Source: Siphonodentalium dalli
Taxonomy: Eukaryota; Mollusca; Scaphopoda; Gadilida; Siphonodentaliidae
Assembly: GCA_032622095.1 (NCBI GenBank)
Contig: CP136067.1
Span: 125,027,030 to 125,091,029 of the forward strand
DNA length: 64,000 nucleotides
Direction: 5' to 3'
Under the pieces are notes generated by a model, which did not search any database, was not told the origin of the DNA, and saw only the letters and a program-made list of their open reading frames with translations. How positions within the stretch are numbered: position 1 is the first letter of the stretch; each line of letters begins with the position of its first letter. A program made the position numbers and the translations under genes. Positions 43,046 through 56,319 of this stretch are shown piece after piece.

Positions 43046-43130
43046 TCACAATTACCACCATATCGTCATCATCATAATTATCATCGTTAGCATTGGTATC
43101 ACCATCACACTAGCAAAACATATTTTCCCG
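43046..43130. repeat. Simple-sequence stretch (catcat/attatcat)
   Basis: Repeated cat, atc and att units. Confidence 0.6.
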
Positions 43131-43500
43131 GTAACATATGTTTTTATGCTAAGATTGTTTTTCTTATTTTAAGAAATAACTTTCTTATTCGAGAAAAATA
43201 ATGAACAAGTTATTCACTTGTATCACATTTTCTTATATCTAGAATTGTTTTATAGAATTAAGAAATGTTTGCTAGGTTATAAGAAAATATGTCGAATAAC
43301 AAGAAAGTGTTTCGTTTGTTAGAGAAAGTAATCATGTTATTTCTTACATTAAAATTTCTTTTCTGATTTTATAAAAAAGGTGTTAGAGAACAAAAACATT
43401 CTTGTATTAGAAAATGTGATCATGTCATTTCTTTCATTAATATTTTTTATTCTGATGTTAGAAAAAATTATTTAGAGAACATACATTTTTTGTTCTTAGC
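43131..43500. repeat. Degenerate AT-rich tandem repeats
   Basis: Units of roughly 90 bp share gttagagaa, aatcatgttatttctt/gatcatgtcatttctt and cattaa in order. ttctta/taagaa elements occur in both orientations. Confidence 0.55.
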
Positions 43501-43923
43501 ACATTTCGACCAGTGAATGTTTGATTATTTATATCTGTTCAAGAATACATTACATTTTATTTGATATTATATCATCATCTAAAAGCAGTAATGTTCAAGA
43601 ATAAAACTATATTCTCGCTGGCAACCCACATCATAAACACTGCACACATGCGTACTGTCATAATTTATTCAATAAAATACCAATAAGAAATGCAGGCGAT
43701 GAACATAATCTAATAAATAATTACAAAACATTTGTTTTCATACAACCTGACCAAATCAACTGTCCATGTACAGGTCTGCAATTGTAGCTACATTGATGAT
43801 GGATGGATCTGGTTGAAGAGATATAACCACATCCAAGAAACAATCATTTAAATATACAAGAACATGGTTTAATTATACTCTTAGTAAATTCATATTGTTT
43901 GCCATGTTCATGTATAAACAATT
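43501..43923. other. Unassigned DNA
   Basis: Nothing recognised. Confidence 0.35.
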
Positions 43924-44250
43924 TAACTTTTTCCTGACAACTGTACCTAAATAGAAAAAGAATATATCATATATGGATGGATCCGTGTCCCATATCAGAT
44001 AGCATAACACTTTTCTAAACAGCTGCATGTGATTAGTTATGCTTCTCGGATATTCCGCAAGCTGTTGCAACAGAAATGTCATCAGCAGTGGTTTCATAAG
44101 TTGTAACAACATAATACCCCCATCCTTAGTTGCAACAGCTCGCGGTAATGCTTGCATGTAATGCAAATTGGTAAAATATTGTCTTACGATAGTCAATTGT
44201 AGATACAATAGATACATATAGCTAGCGTAGCTATATTTTGGAATTGCCAG
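43924..44250 (+). repeat. ~330-bp dispersed repeat, copy 2 (partner 30837-31163)
   Basis: See copy 1. Its end is partly duplicated immediately downstream: cacccttagttgcaacagct and attgc.agacctgat recur at 44265-44330. Confidence 0.9.
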
Positions 44251-44330
44251 ACCTGATAATACCCCTCACCCTTAGTTGCAACAGCTCGCGGTAATGTTTG
44301 CATGCTATATTTGTGAATTGCTAGACCTGA

Positions 44331-46311
44331 TGTAGCTAGCATGAATAACTAACACAATCCCAATTGGTTCCCAAGTAAATCATAACTTAACATAACCTGA
44401 CTTCCAAACAACCTGTACTATATCTATACACCATGTTATCATTTGATGTTTCAAGCTCAAGCATTAGCTTATATGATGCATTTTAGTTCACCCTTCGCAG
44501 AATCGGACCAAATGATCAACTACATACACATTCTCTAACTTGGAATATGACCCAATGATGAAGATGGAGTCAGAATTTCCTAAAATGTTACCAAATTCTA
44601 GATATTAAGCATTTCTAAAATCATAATTACAGCAAAACTCAGATTGGTCAGTGGTATTTAACCATTCGTTCATATTATGAAATAAACTAGCTAGTGGATC
44701 AAACTGTACAGGATTTATGTTGATGCTCAAATGTTCAAAGTGTGGAAATATTAACTAAATCGGAGAGAGTGGCGGTTTTGATTAATTTTGTCTGAACTGG
44801 GTTTATATATGGCACAACAGTCAACAGACATTCGAGTTCTATCATGATCAAAGAACACATGAATTTTCGTTGTATGTACATGATATATACATAACATATG
44901 CACATGTCATATATGTAACAATGCTCATATTTACAACACTCATATGTTTTGTCCAAAATGCTCAGAAGCAAGTCAATTCCTAGCGAAAATGACACTGGCT
45001 GTCCAGCTTAATTGTTATGCTTAATGTGATCGGTTGAGGGTTGAAGTTCTTCTATTACTATATGTGGCGAATTTTAGTTAATCCCACTAAAATATTACCA
45101 ATATGTCCCAATGTAAGTAAAAAAGAACATTAAAAAATACGTGATTTCTGCAGTACAACACATGGCAGTTGGCCCACAATTTTGGAGATAAAATTCAATT
45201 TTCCAAAATATTTTACTATTTTCATTTCATTAAAAATCATAGGATTCTAATTTTTCGTTACTAAATGAAGAAATTGTGTATAGCGCGACATTTCCAGAGG
45301 GAACCGACCACAAATTCGCATGATGCCCACTGTTCAAATTCCAAATGCTAAAATGTTGGAATTGACAAAATGTTTCAATCTGTTGTGTCAGCTTTCATGG
45401 CGAGTTTTTCAAATTCTCAATAAAATGTTCCTTAGATGGCAGAAAGTAGGTAAAAAAGAGCATATGCAACAAAATAAATGTTTTCCTGGGATTTATGTTT
45501 GGAATTTGGCCGACAGAATGCTGATAAAATAAAATTTTCTCAAAATGTTGTAATTTTCGTACTTTTTCACTAAAATCATAAAATTAGCACAAATTTTTTA
45601 ATTTTGTTCACTATATGGACAAATTGTGTATGGAATCACGAATCTAGTTCGAACCAATCAATTCACAATTTGCTAATAATAAAAAATAGGGGATGGTCAG
45701 GTTTTTGTTGATTTTCGCAGGCAAAATCATAACATGTAAACCAAAATTTAACATTATTTTGTGTCCCCGAGGCCAGAGAACACAATTCTATTAAAAACAT
45801 TCACACTCTCTTCTTATATGCGGAAATAAAACAAACGCAATGTACCCCTATGTGAAAAACACTTTTTACCCCAAATTTTGTGATTAATTATCAAATAATT
45901 CTTTTTCTTTAGAAGTAAATGGCCTCATTTGCATTTTTCTATAAACAATAGCGTATAATTGTGCACAATTTTAGCTATAAAATGCAAACTGACGTCACAT
46001 TGAGTGACAGGTGAATTTTCAAAAATGTGAATGTTGGCCATCTTGGATTTCAAAATGGCGGGAAAATGACAACGAACCAAATCATCTGAAAATCAACCAA
46101 TAGCCAGTCCGCTATCAACATGTAAAGTCAAGATGAGGGTACATTTTATGCACTCAACACCAGACAAGGAGACTACACAATTATGGATAAATGATATCTT
46201 TCATATGAATTACGGATTGTTATGACATAAATATTTAGTACGACGAACATGGGAAATAACGATCACGATCATATCAAATCCAGTCGTAAGTCGGGATTTA
46301 TTTTACCCTGT
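44331..46311. other. Unassigned AT-rich DNA
   Basis: No gene recognised. aaattgtgta and related phrases recur at 45275 and 45615, suggesting an old duplication. 46205-46310 is similar in reverse complement to about 54425-54490. Confidence 0.4.
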
Positions 46312-46380
46312 GCCAATGCATTCTCTTAGATAGGCGAGTCGACCATAGGTCGCCTCGCACATATAAGAGAATGCATTGGC
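46312..46380. repeat. Hairpin of a dispersed family
   Basis: gccaatgcattctctta returns as taagagaatgcattggc; inner arms are ggcgag.cgacc / ggtcgcctcgc. Related pieces lie at 17040-17130, 18610-18690, 35336-35563 and 54400-54440. Confidence 0.85.
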
Positions 46381-46618
46381 CTAACATTTTTTTTTAAATT
46401 TGTTATTATTTTTCTTGTATTCTTTAACAATTTTATAATTTCACCCATACAGATCCCCAGACAAACATGAGCAGACGACACTCTTCTATATGCTTCTATA
46501 TATTTGTGGGGCTCCCTGCAGGGTAATGGATGTTTTTTTATTTGATGTCGTAAAAATTGTAAGAAACTTTTATTTAAAAAAAATGATAAAAAATTGTTAG
46601 GCCAATGCATTCTCTTAT
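46364..46618. mobile_element. ~255-bp TIR unit sharing an arm with the preceding hairpin
   Basis: taagagaatgcattggccta at the left is inverted at the right (taggccaatgcattctctta), with an AT-rich interior. Confidence 0.75.
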
Positions 46619-46758
46619 ATATAGTACAGGCGAATTAGGGTTTAACCCAAAAGTAATTGCAACACAAATGGCAAAGGTGCCGTCATATAGAGTAAGTCAA
46701 TAGGTGCAACATACTCAAATCTTAGAGAACAATATTTGGGACAAATAGCGAAATTCCT

Positions 46759-46772
46759 GTTTCCATAGCAAC
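46759..46772 (+). promoter_or_regulatory. RFX X-box-like motif
   Basis: GTTTCCATAGCAAC fits GTNRCC-RGYAAC apart from one base. It is probably repeat-borne. Confidence 0.4.
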
Positions 46773-46918
46773 GAGGGGTGATTTTAACTGAGTTTGGAAA
46801 CAAGGTGTTAAATTGCATGTATGGCGAGAATTATTTCCATTTTCTCAAATATTATGTTGGTTTGTATGAACACTCATTGTTGTCTAACTTTTGAAATGGT
46901 GTTCTCCTCTTGTGAAGG

Positions 46919-46946
46919 TCAAGGTCATATGTAAAGGTCAAGGTCA
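46919..46946 (+). promoter_or_regulatory. Two TCAAGGTCA nuclear-receptor-type motifs
   Basis: TCAAGGTCA at 46919-46927 and 46938-46946 (and again at 47509-47517) equals the extended half-site of NR5A/ERR-type receptors. Whether it is used is unknown. Confidence 0.45.
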
Positions 46947-47342
46947 TTGCAAAAAAGTGTGCTTTTCCCGATACTATCATATAACTTTGACCCACTTGAT
47001 TGAAATTTAAGATATTGAGAGACGAAAATATATTTAAAATAATTTTGAGGACCACGGTTTCGTGTAGAATAATAGTTTTAGCAATAATGTCAACTCAATC
47101 CCGAGATATAGACCTTCACTGTTGGTGGTACCCTTTCGTAATAAGCAAAATTCTGTACTATTTTGACCAGAGACATGGTTATACAAGAGAGCGGCCAGTG
47201 GAGGAAAAGGGCCATATTTAAAGAGTTTAATGCAAATTCGTATATAACTGATTATTATATACCATTGGAAAGCTTGTGGATTGTCCATTATTATTAGCCC
47301 TGTTGTAGTGAGCAAAAGTGGAAAGAAAATGGAGATATTATT

Positions 47343-47356
47343 GTTGCCATGGCAAC
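47343..47356. promoter_or_regulatory. Perfect palindromic RFX X-box
   Basis: GTTGCCATGGCAAC is the ideal RFX site. Similar sites are at 53081, 53658 and 54237, once per tandem unit. Confidence 0.5.
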
Positions 47357-48960
47357 ATATACTATTGTAGTCAAAACATGGAAAAAGGTCATATCTAAAA
47401 GTATAATTGGTCTGGGTAAGATTAGTTCATATACATTACATATGGGTGAAGGTCTTACACAGTGTGCTGCCATCTGCTATGTGTATATGTCAATGTCAAA
47501 CATAAATGTCAAGGTCATTCGGGAAAAGTTGATAACATTGGTTTTGCTCACATCAAAGAAAATGCAATAACAAATACACTTATGCATAATGTTCTGTAAT
47601 ATTGTACGAGATATTAACACAATAAATAATCACATACAAATTCTGAACAAAACGATATATTACATTCCCTTGTGGTGTATTTCAATCTCAGAAGGAGGTT
47701 CATAATGTGTAGGGTATATGGTTTTCTTATTGGGGGAAGTGTGGTTCCTGAAAGCGGCGTGTTTGTTTTGGCCTGATATGTTTGACAACAGTTTTCTGTA
47801 TCAGCATGCTAAGTTATGTATCAATTAGTAGTTAGGGATGGTTGACATTTCTCTGCTCAAAATGACCCCTAGGAAAGTATTTATGCACCACACATGTAGC
47901 TGGCATGTATACACTTAACGTTGATTCAGTACTTTAATGAAATGATTAATCTTATTATATGTCCGTGCTCTGTGATATCTAATGGCATGTCAAGTGATAT
48001 AGACACGGCCCTCGCAAACTATATAACTGCAATGGCTCATGTCACAATGATGATAATAGCTCTACGACGTTAAACCCGACATGTGACCAAACACAATATA
48101 GAGCAGGCCTGAGTACTGCTTCCAAAGAGCTACATTTAAAATATGTCATTGTACGGGTTGTCTGAATCATAAATTTGAACAGTATTAATCAGAACTAGGT
48201 TTCAAATTCCCGGCGGGAAATTTGGATATCTCCATGTCTCAGACATCAGACTACCGTCGATGAACATATGATGTTTCATAATATAACAATGACAAAGACT
48301 GTGGCATATATAACACCCCTTCCCTGACTCCTTTCCAGATGCGACGTCGACCAAAGTTCCAAATTGTGTTCAACGCAGTATTCTAAATAAAATGGCAAAT
48401 CAAATAGTGGCATAACTTCTTTCATGTTGACGGAGTATTGGCGACAAGCCATTCTAGCCCAATAGTATTAATGTTTATGGGCTCATACCTTTGCCATGTA
48501 TCATCCGATTAAAGAATATTTTTGCGACTTTGTAATCGCCATCTCTTAGAGACTTTATATCCTGAGGTAATAATCAGATCGGAATCAAAATTTGGCCATT
48601 TTTGACACCCCGACCCCGCGTCTATTGCGACCTTCGCCAAAATGCCCCTTATGTTCATCTTAGTATTCGCAAGACAATGGCATATGAAAGAGCAACACAG
48701 ATGCTTTCATTCTGAAGGCGTTTCATCTTAACCATGGTAATTAGTGATATAAGCTGTCTGATGGGCCCAAATTTTGTTTCGACTTAAGCGGAGTTCGACT
48801 TACCACCTTCGACAACCATGTTTATTTAAATGACTTTTCACACAAGCTCAGCCTGGACCAGTCAATGACTTCGACTTATGTGGGGGTTTTCGAGTTACCG
48901 ACGTTCGACTTAACGAAGTTTTACTGTATTATCATCTATATATACATAACAGAGTAGGAT

Positions 48961-48986
48961 CTGTCTGTTTGTCTGTCTGTCTGTTT
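48961..48986 (+). repeat. (CTGT)n microsatellite
   Basis: ctgtctgtttgtctgtctgt and one more unit. Confidence 0.9.
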
Positions 48987-50031
48987 CAATTTTTCTCCCA
49001 GACCACTAGACCGATTTCAACCAACTTTGGTTGGTTTGGTGTCTCCACATAGAACGCATCACACTGATTTTTTTGCAGAAAATAAATACTCAATATGTCC
49101 AAACAATTTGGTAGAAAAGTTGATATTTTCAGATATATCCCGGGCATTATTGTCTGCTATTCCATAAAAATAGCACAGTGTGATTCACTTGGTTATTAAA
49201 CAACTTAATCAACTGACAACTAAATGTTCTATTCTAAACAAGTATGACGCACGGTATTATTTACATACTGTACTGGAAGCATTATTACTCAGAAGACACT
49301 AGGATGGGACGTAAAGTAACGCTCTATTATCAAATTGAATGTTGTGTCGACCCATGTGTGCTTCCCGACTGCAATTCAACTGGTAGTTCCTAAATGTTCG
49401 CATGCGTATTCAGTTCAAACGAAAAGAAACGAAAACACTATAAGGGGGATTTGGTATAACGCTCTTATGTGTAATTAAATATTAAACAGTGTTACTTTAC
49501 ACCTGGTAAACACGACGTTGCAATCTGATCCAAACAGACGCTGTCGGTATCGATACAACATCTGGCGAAGTGTTCCTGATATATTTGGTCATTGAAGCGG
49601 TCGTTGGTTTTCCTATCTATCCGAAGAAAATAAATGTCTGCATGAAATATTCAGGAATGATTGTGTTAACACATTTTAAAATCTTTATGTTATTGAGTTG
49701 TTGGTACACGACTCTCCTTCGATTTGAAGCAAAGCATTGTCCCCATATCTCTTATCTACCATAATCGTTTCACGTGAATCTCGTCCCATCAAGAACCTGT
49801 GAGAAGTTAGCGACACTTGGGAAGCTTGACTGTCTGTTAAAGCAAACCCTACTCGTCAATTAGGATTACCGCCAGCAGTCCCCAAGCTATACACCCCAGT
49901 ATAAATAATGATCGTCTGGTGGAACGTTGTTACACTTGTTGTGCCTCATTATATTCACATTTTTGTTACTTTAGTACGTATGTTGCCAGTATTTTTTTTT
50001 ATTTAAATAAAGGAAAATATAAATACAATTG

Positions 50032-50177
50032 AGGTCCGTATGAGCCAGGGTCCGTATAAGCCGGGGTCCGTAAGAGCCAGGGTCCGTATCAGCCGGTGGC
50101 CTGTATCAGCCATGGTCCGTATCAGCCAGGGTCCGTAAGAGCCAGGATCCGTAAGAGCCAGGGTCCGTATCAGCCGG
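50032..50177 (+). repeat. Nine tandem 16-17-bp units
   Basis: Units read ggtccgtatcagccag with small changes. The array ends exactly where the second copy of the 3.3-kb element starts. Confidence 0.9.
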
Positions 50178-52460
50178 CATTCATAGGATCACTCTCTGTA
50201 TACATATTGGCCACACACATGGCCATATAGCCAATATATCTATACAAATTACATACACACCCCACCAATGCCTATTATATAATCACTTCAGGTATACATC
50301 GACGCCTCATCATTGACCACACAGACCTTCTAGGTATAGCAATACAACACGCAGGACATCACCATTGGTCACACAGTCACTCCCTATATACATTTTCTTC
50401 ACACCCATGACCATTTACCAAATCAAGATATACATATACACCCCTCGTGACCAAAGCGTCAATCCAGGTACATATATACCTCTCCAATTGATATACCAAT
50501 ACCCCCAGGACCATTCGTACACTCCATGTTTGAATATACACCTCGCCCATGACAATTCAGCCATTCAATGTATACGCACACACCCCATCCATGAACATAC
50601 AGCTACTCTCAGCTACTCTCAGTATATATATACATCAACCATGTATACAGCTAAGGCATAGATGCATATATATCACATATACAACCATGACCACACGGAC
50701 ACTTATATACCCAAACGCCGCCAATGACCACCCTGTTATACTCCAGGTATGCATATACACAATCATGACCGTACAGTACTACGGTCATTCCGTATACAGC
50801 TATATGCATTATACATAAGCAATTACGACAACTCCCTATTTATTCATGCACACACATGATTATACAGCCAACATATGTATACATATACACCCATCCATGA
50901 CAATAGTCACCCGATGTACGCCCGTATATCCCAATCATGATCATACAGCCGCTCTATATATACACAAACAACACACACATATTGCCATGTAGCTACTATC
51001 ATTATAACCATACAAACAATCGTTGTGTAGCTATTCACATCACACATGACCATACAATCACCCTTTGTATACATATGCCTCTCACCATGACACATCACCA
51101 CCCATGATGATACAATAACTCCCTGTAGAACTATTAACCCCCGTCTATGAACACACATTCACGCCCTATTTGCCACTTTGACATACACCACACATTAAGT
51201 TGAATTTGATGCTAATGGTCGAGAGTAGCCACATAGTATGGTTTCACTCAGTTCCGTTTAGGCCTTCTGCCCATTTCCGTTCAAAAATATGGCTAGAATC
51301 CCAAAAGACATTTTCGGCAAAATTCCATACTACAGTACATCATTTAATTGAATATGTCGTGTCTCAGAATGTACTGGGACAACGAGAAAGAAACATGTAG
51401 TTGCCAGTGGATTAAGTAACATGGTTAATAACCAAGTGAGTCACCATTTTCTACCTCTTGGGAACAGAGAATAATGTTCGGGCTATATTTAAAAAAAAAT
51501 AAACGTTTTTTTTAAAACCAAATTTTGTTTCAATTTTGGAAGCCATCTTGAGTAATTTTGTCTAAAACACATCAGTTTGAACGCATTTAAGACATCTCAA
51601 AACAATAAACATCTTTGATACCAAAGATGGTTTTATTTACTTGAATAAATTGTCCAAACCTGAAAAGTACATTTTTGCCGATTTTGATGTCAAGTTTGTG
51701 ATAGAAATATCCAATATTTCTGGTAATTTCAGCAGTTACATTAGTAATACTTAACAAATGTGCATCAGAAATGTTAGAATTTTATGTATTTAAGGTAGAA
51801 TAGCCAATTTTATTCATCTACCACAACTTTTAAGCGATTACATGGCATGCTGGGCCAATATTTACAATTTCCCAGGCTTGGTCACATTTTGGCAGCCATT
51901 TTCAGACCAAGTGACAATTTTGGTTCCAGTGAGTTGAAATATTCATAAGTAATGGTATGCCTAAATTAGTGTGCACAGTTATGTCCATTTCTTGTTAAAA
52001 TATGACTTGAATCATAATGTTGATTTTTTTTTAAATTTCATACCGAGTTCTGTAAAATTCTGACTTTTGAGGGCACACAAGGGGCTGGGACCTCATGCAT
52101 GGCATATTTTATTGACCCAATCAGTTAATATGCATAATTCATAAATAATATCACAATTCTGAACCCGTTCCATACAGCAGAAACTGATCTAGAAGATATT
52201 AGTGAAAAATGTCAAATTTTCCACTTCTAGCTGCCAGTTTGATTGCCATCATGGGCGGGAGTTCAAAATGTTACCCTAAAAATGTGGCATTATATCTCAC
52301 AGAGTCATACTTAATGTATATCCCAAATATTTAAATCGCATATTTCATGGTAAGATTAATTGCGACATTTAATAAATTATCCAATCATGAAATACTCTTT
52401 AAATTTGGAATTTCAGCATGGCTCCACATCTAATATCACTTAGTATGTGAATATGTACAT
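50178..52460 (+). mobile_element. Second, left-truncated copy of the 3.3-kb TIR element
   Basis: It starts inside the 42-bp minisatellite (about 50178-51180) and continues collinear with 10860-12150 of copy 1 (atggtttcactcagtt, attccatactacagtacat, aactgatctagaag). It lacks the left arm and the last ~70 bp of the right arm. Confidence 0.85.
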
Positions 52461-52911
52461 CTATTAACCAACTCAGTCGCAAATGTCTTTGTTAAACTGT
52501 AAGAATTTGTTTTTATACACCCGTTTTGTAAAAACGGAACGTATTATGTTTTTGTCGGTCCATTCTTTGGCTTTTTTCGAAAATGATAACTTTAGTAAGT
52601 CTGAACGTCATGGAATTAAATTTGTATGTCAGTTTACTTGCCCAAAATACAGGACAAGTTCAATTTTTTTTCCGCCCGCCAATTTTTTCCAGAGTTATGG
52701 TCCTTGTCGAACTTGCCTATTATTTTTGTTTCTGCGTGATAATTTTTAGTTTTAATTATCTGATTGTTTTCAAATGTGTTATATGGATTACCCATATGAA
52801 AATACAGGTCAAGCTTGAATTTGGGTTCCGTCCGTCAAATTTGGTATATGAATTACACGTTATGAAATTACCACATGCGTATTTTGCCTCGCCCTAGCGA
52901 TGCTCTTTTTA
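52461..52911. other. Unassigned T-rich DNA
   Basis: Open frames of 88 and 104 residues overlap here in two frames but show no domain and are Phe/Leu-rich, as expected for T-rich non-coding DNA. Confidence 0.4.
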
Positions 52912-54365
52912 AAAATGACTTTGACCTTTGAATGTCGCCTTGACCTTCCAAACACATATGTGGAAATATGGACCCTACTGGTTCTTTCATAAACCAGTGC
53001 AAACGTTGAGGTAGTAGTTGAATTGGCCATTATAAGAATAATTTAATGTAAAATCTCCAAATAACCCATGATTGGCCATCGTTGCCATGGAAACTCAAAT
53101 TTACCAAATTGTCCCAATGGGAATTTCCTAAATATTCTAACAAAGTAGGCATTCAGCAACCCAGTGTACTAAAAGACGTATGTGTTGTAATCAGTTCGCA
53201 CTAACTGATTTGTTGCATGACAAGTTATGCTGTGAGTTTTGTCTCAACAATCGACAATATAAATATCCAATGTTATGTCTTGTTGTACATACAAATATTT
53301 CATATTTCAAACTGCTATAGTTTCCAAATCAGTTATCGATATCTTTTTAAATGAACCTTCCCATGGAGCCTGAATTCCGGAGTTTACAAAATAGTGTTGG
53401 TGATCGCTATTTGTAATAAATCATAACCAGGACGGTCGAAAATATGACTGCTATAACTGACAAAAAAATCCTTATTTTTAACAATGACCATGACCTTTAC
53501 GTGTGACCTTGACATTTCAAAGTCACCATGTATATGTGGAAATGTCGGCCACTACAAGTTTTTCCATAAACCAATGTAAACTTTTAGGTAGTTTTTAAAT
53601 TATTCACGATAGACACTATTTAATGTAAAATTTCCAAATACCCGATTATTAGCCATCGTTGCCATGGAAACTCAAAGTTACCAAATATATCCCAGTTGGA
53701 TTTTCCAAAATAAAAGATATTATAACAAGGTAGACATTCAACTATCCAGTGTACCAAAAGACGTCTGTGTTGCAACCAGTTCACAATAACTGACATGTTG
53801 ATGCTGTGATGTTTTGTCTGAACAATCGACAACATAAATATCACAAGTGGTTGTGTCTTGTTGTACATAAAAATGTTGTCGCCACATATTTCAAACTGCT
53901 ATAGTTTCTAAAGCAGATATCAATATCGATTCAAATGAACCTTCCCATGGAGCCTGCAGTCCGGAGTTAAAAAATAGTGTTGGGTATCGCTATTCGTAAT
54001 AAATCCTTACCAGGACGGTCGAAAATATGACAGCTATATGATAAAAATCCAGATTTTTAACAATGACCTTGACCTTTATACATGACCTTGACATATCAAG
54101 GTCACCATGGATATATGGAAATGTTGGCCATTACAAGTGTTTCCATAAACCAATGTAAACTTTTAGGTAGTTGTTAAATTATTCACTATTAGCACTATTA
54201 AATGTAAAATTTTCAAATACCCGATTATTAGCCATCGTTGCCTTGGAAACACAAATTTATCAAATTTGTCCCAATTAGATTTTTCTAAAAAAATTATATT
54301 CTAATGAAGTACATATTCAGCTATCCAGTAAACTAAAAGTCATTTGTGTTGCAATTAGTTTGGGG
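52912..54365 (+). repeat. ~570-bp tandem repeat, about 2.5 units
   Basis: Units start at about 52912, 53481 and 54060, each with tgaccttgac/gaccatgacc, a ccataaaccagtg/caatg phrase, gccatcgttgcc.tggaaac and, where complete, ccttcccatggagcctg and ccaggacggtcgaaaatatg. The third unit is cut off near 54365. Confidence 0.9.
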
Positions 54366-56319
54366 TTGATTCCATGTTTCGGCTAGATCGCATGTACTAA
54401 TATGCGAGGCGACCTATGAGAATGCATTGGCACAGGGTAAAAAAAAACCGACTTACGACGAACATAGGAAATAACGATCACGATCGGCAACCGGTACATC
54501 GTTACTTCGATGTCGGTTAATATCTATGTTTGGGGTTTGTTAAATTGTTTTTCTGATTTTGTGACACATATTTGACGTCTTGTGAAGACTTAATGTCTTT
54601 GTTATGTTTGATAGCAATATTCGCAGATCTCGCTTTGACATACATGTACACATTGGTCAATGTCACTGATTCCATGGATAATCTGTGTTTTTATCTCGCG
54701 ACGATTCTCGCGACGATTTCCGAATCTCATCCCATACCAACAGCACCTGCATCAGGATTTCGATAAAACCCTGGGCAATCGGGTATCTCATTTCGATATC
54801 TTTTAATCCTTGTCGCCAATGTGATTTATTGATATTTTGGAGGTGATTTACACTCTAGCCCGTTTAATATTTCATAAGATACTGGCACTGACAATTGGTT
54901 GATAACAAAGTTAGACACGCCGGCATCCGGGTAATTACCTGAATGAAATAATGGCTAACGCTAAAATGCGTAGGCTATTACTTGAATGTACCTGTTGTCA
55001 CCAGGTTATGTGATAATGCTTATTGCTGAGTGCAACGTCTTACACAAGCATTTGTCTGGAGTTACGAAGGTGACTTCCATTCCTTATTCGCTATTCGAAA
55101 ATTATATATTTAGGTTATTTACATGGGCTGCCGTCCAGATGGGTTAAAATAGGCCACCCTTGCCATATCGCGGCCCATTGACCGATTTATATCACACATA
55201 CATGTAGGGTGGTGTGTGTGGTGAATATTTAGATTAGCTTGTGGTAACCCAACAACACCCATTGTTTGGATTAAATTAGGTTTATGGCTCGAGAAATGAC
55301 ATTGGTGCCCCATTTGACCACTTCAAGTTGGCGGCCATTTTGGATCGGGGTAGGGTGAGTTGGCGGAATATTTAGACTGGCTTCGGGCCAAACTATGCAA
55401 TGCCCTTTGTTTGACCTAAATCAGGCAAAGGGCCAACACATGGCATGGTTGCCCTATTCGAATCCCACTGGCCATTTTTGGAAGCCCTATTTGAACCCCT
55501 CTGGACGGTAGCCATTTCGGATTGGAGTGGGTGTGTGGAAAGAGTGCCTTTCGAATAAGGAATGGAATTCGTCTTCGTTGTGCCATCCAGTTTGTGGTGC
55601 TTATTTGATGGTGGTTTCTTCTCGGATTATGGTGAATTCCACCGTAATGTCCGCGTCTGATAATATAGATCAATTTCACGGGTGATTTAATATTTACGGG
55701 ATTTTCGGACAGTGCTACAGGGGCGGATGTTCCGGCCACGTATGCCGGGGTGTGTGGGTGTTCGGTGGGACCAACACATTTATTTTCCGCAACTCAAAAA
55801 TACTATTTCTGCAAGTATTTTGACTGTTTTTGCAATTATTTTGGCTTAAAACATCTAAGAATAAGAGAATAATGTAATTATAACTGCTAAACTGACTGCA
55901 GGCAGTTATAGTTTTGTATTTTGTTGCAAATTTTGAAATCCAAGATGGCCGCTGGCAGCCATTTTTTTTGTTGGCCGAATGACCCCAACATGACTCGTTC
56001 CTATTTACATGTCAATGTTAACATCCATGAAAATAGTATGCACATAAATTCATATACAGCTGTTTACAGTGAATTTCCCCCCGCAAATCTCTGTTTTAGT
56101 GTTAAAAGGGGGTGGGTGTCCAAATGAAAATGGTCGGAAAAAACTGCCGAAAACTGAAAACATTTGGACGCGGGGGTTGTTGGACCCCAACAAGGGTCGA
56201 AAGTTAAAAATCAGCATACGTGCCTGAATTGTTTTCCCGACCCCCCCCCACTGAGTGGTATAGTAATATGTGCAATACCTGACATGTGGTTTACTGTTTT
56301 GCATTCTCGTTCCAACCAG
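54366..56319. other. Unassigned DNA upstream of the lectin-like exon
   Basis: 54400-54490 is a piece of the gccaatgcattctc family. 55200-55470 contains two diverged copies of a ~140-bp unit (gaatatttaga.t.gcttg, cc.ttgttt). No upstream lectin exon was recognised. Confidence 0.4.

Larger units (their letters stand above)
46619..50031. other. Long unassigned stretch with repeat-borne motifs
   Basis: No gene recognised. It carries the motifs listed separately (46759, 46919, 47343). Around 48775-48930 there are repeated ttcgactta phrases, and near 48990 accgatttcaaccaactttgg, typical of dispersed repeats. Confidence 0.4.

Noticed and set aside
50032-50177. CRISPR-like array
   Set aside because: The units are directly adjacent with no spacers, in a eukaryotic context; it is a minisatellite.
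52483-52897. Frames of 88 and 104 codons
   Set aside because: Phe/Leu-rich translations of T-rich DNA in two overlapping frames without a motif.
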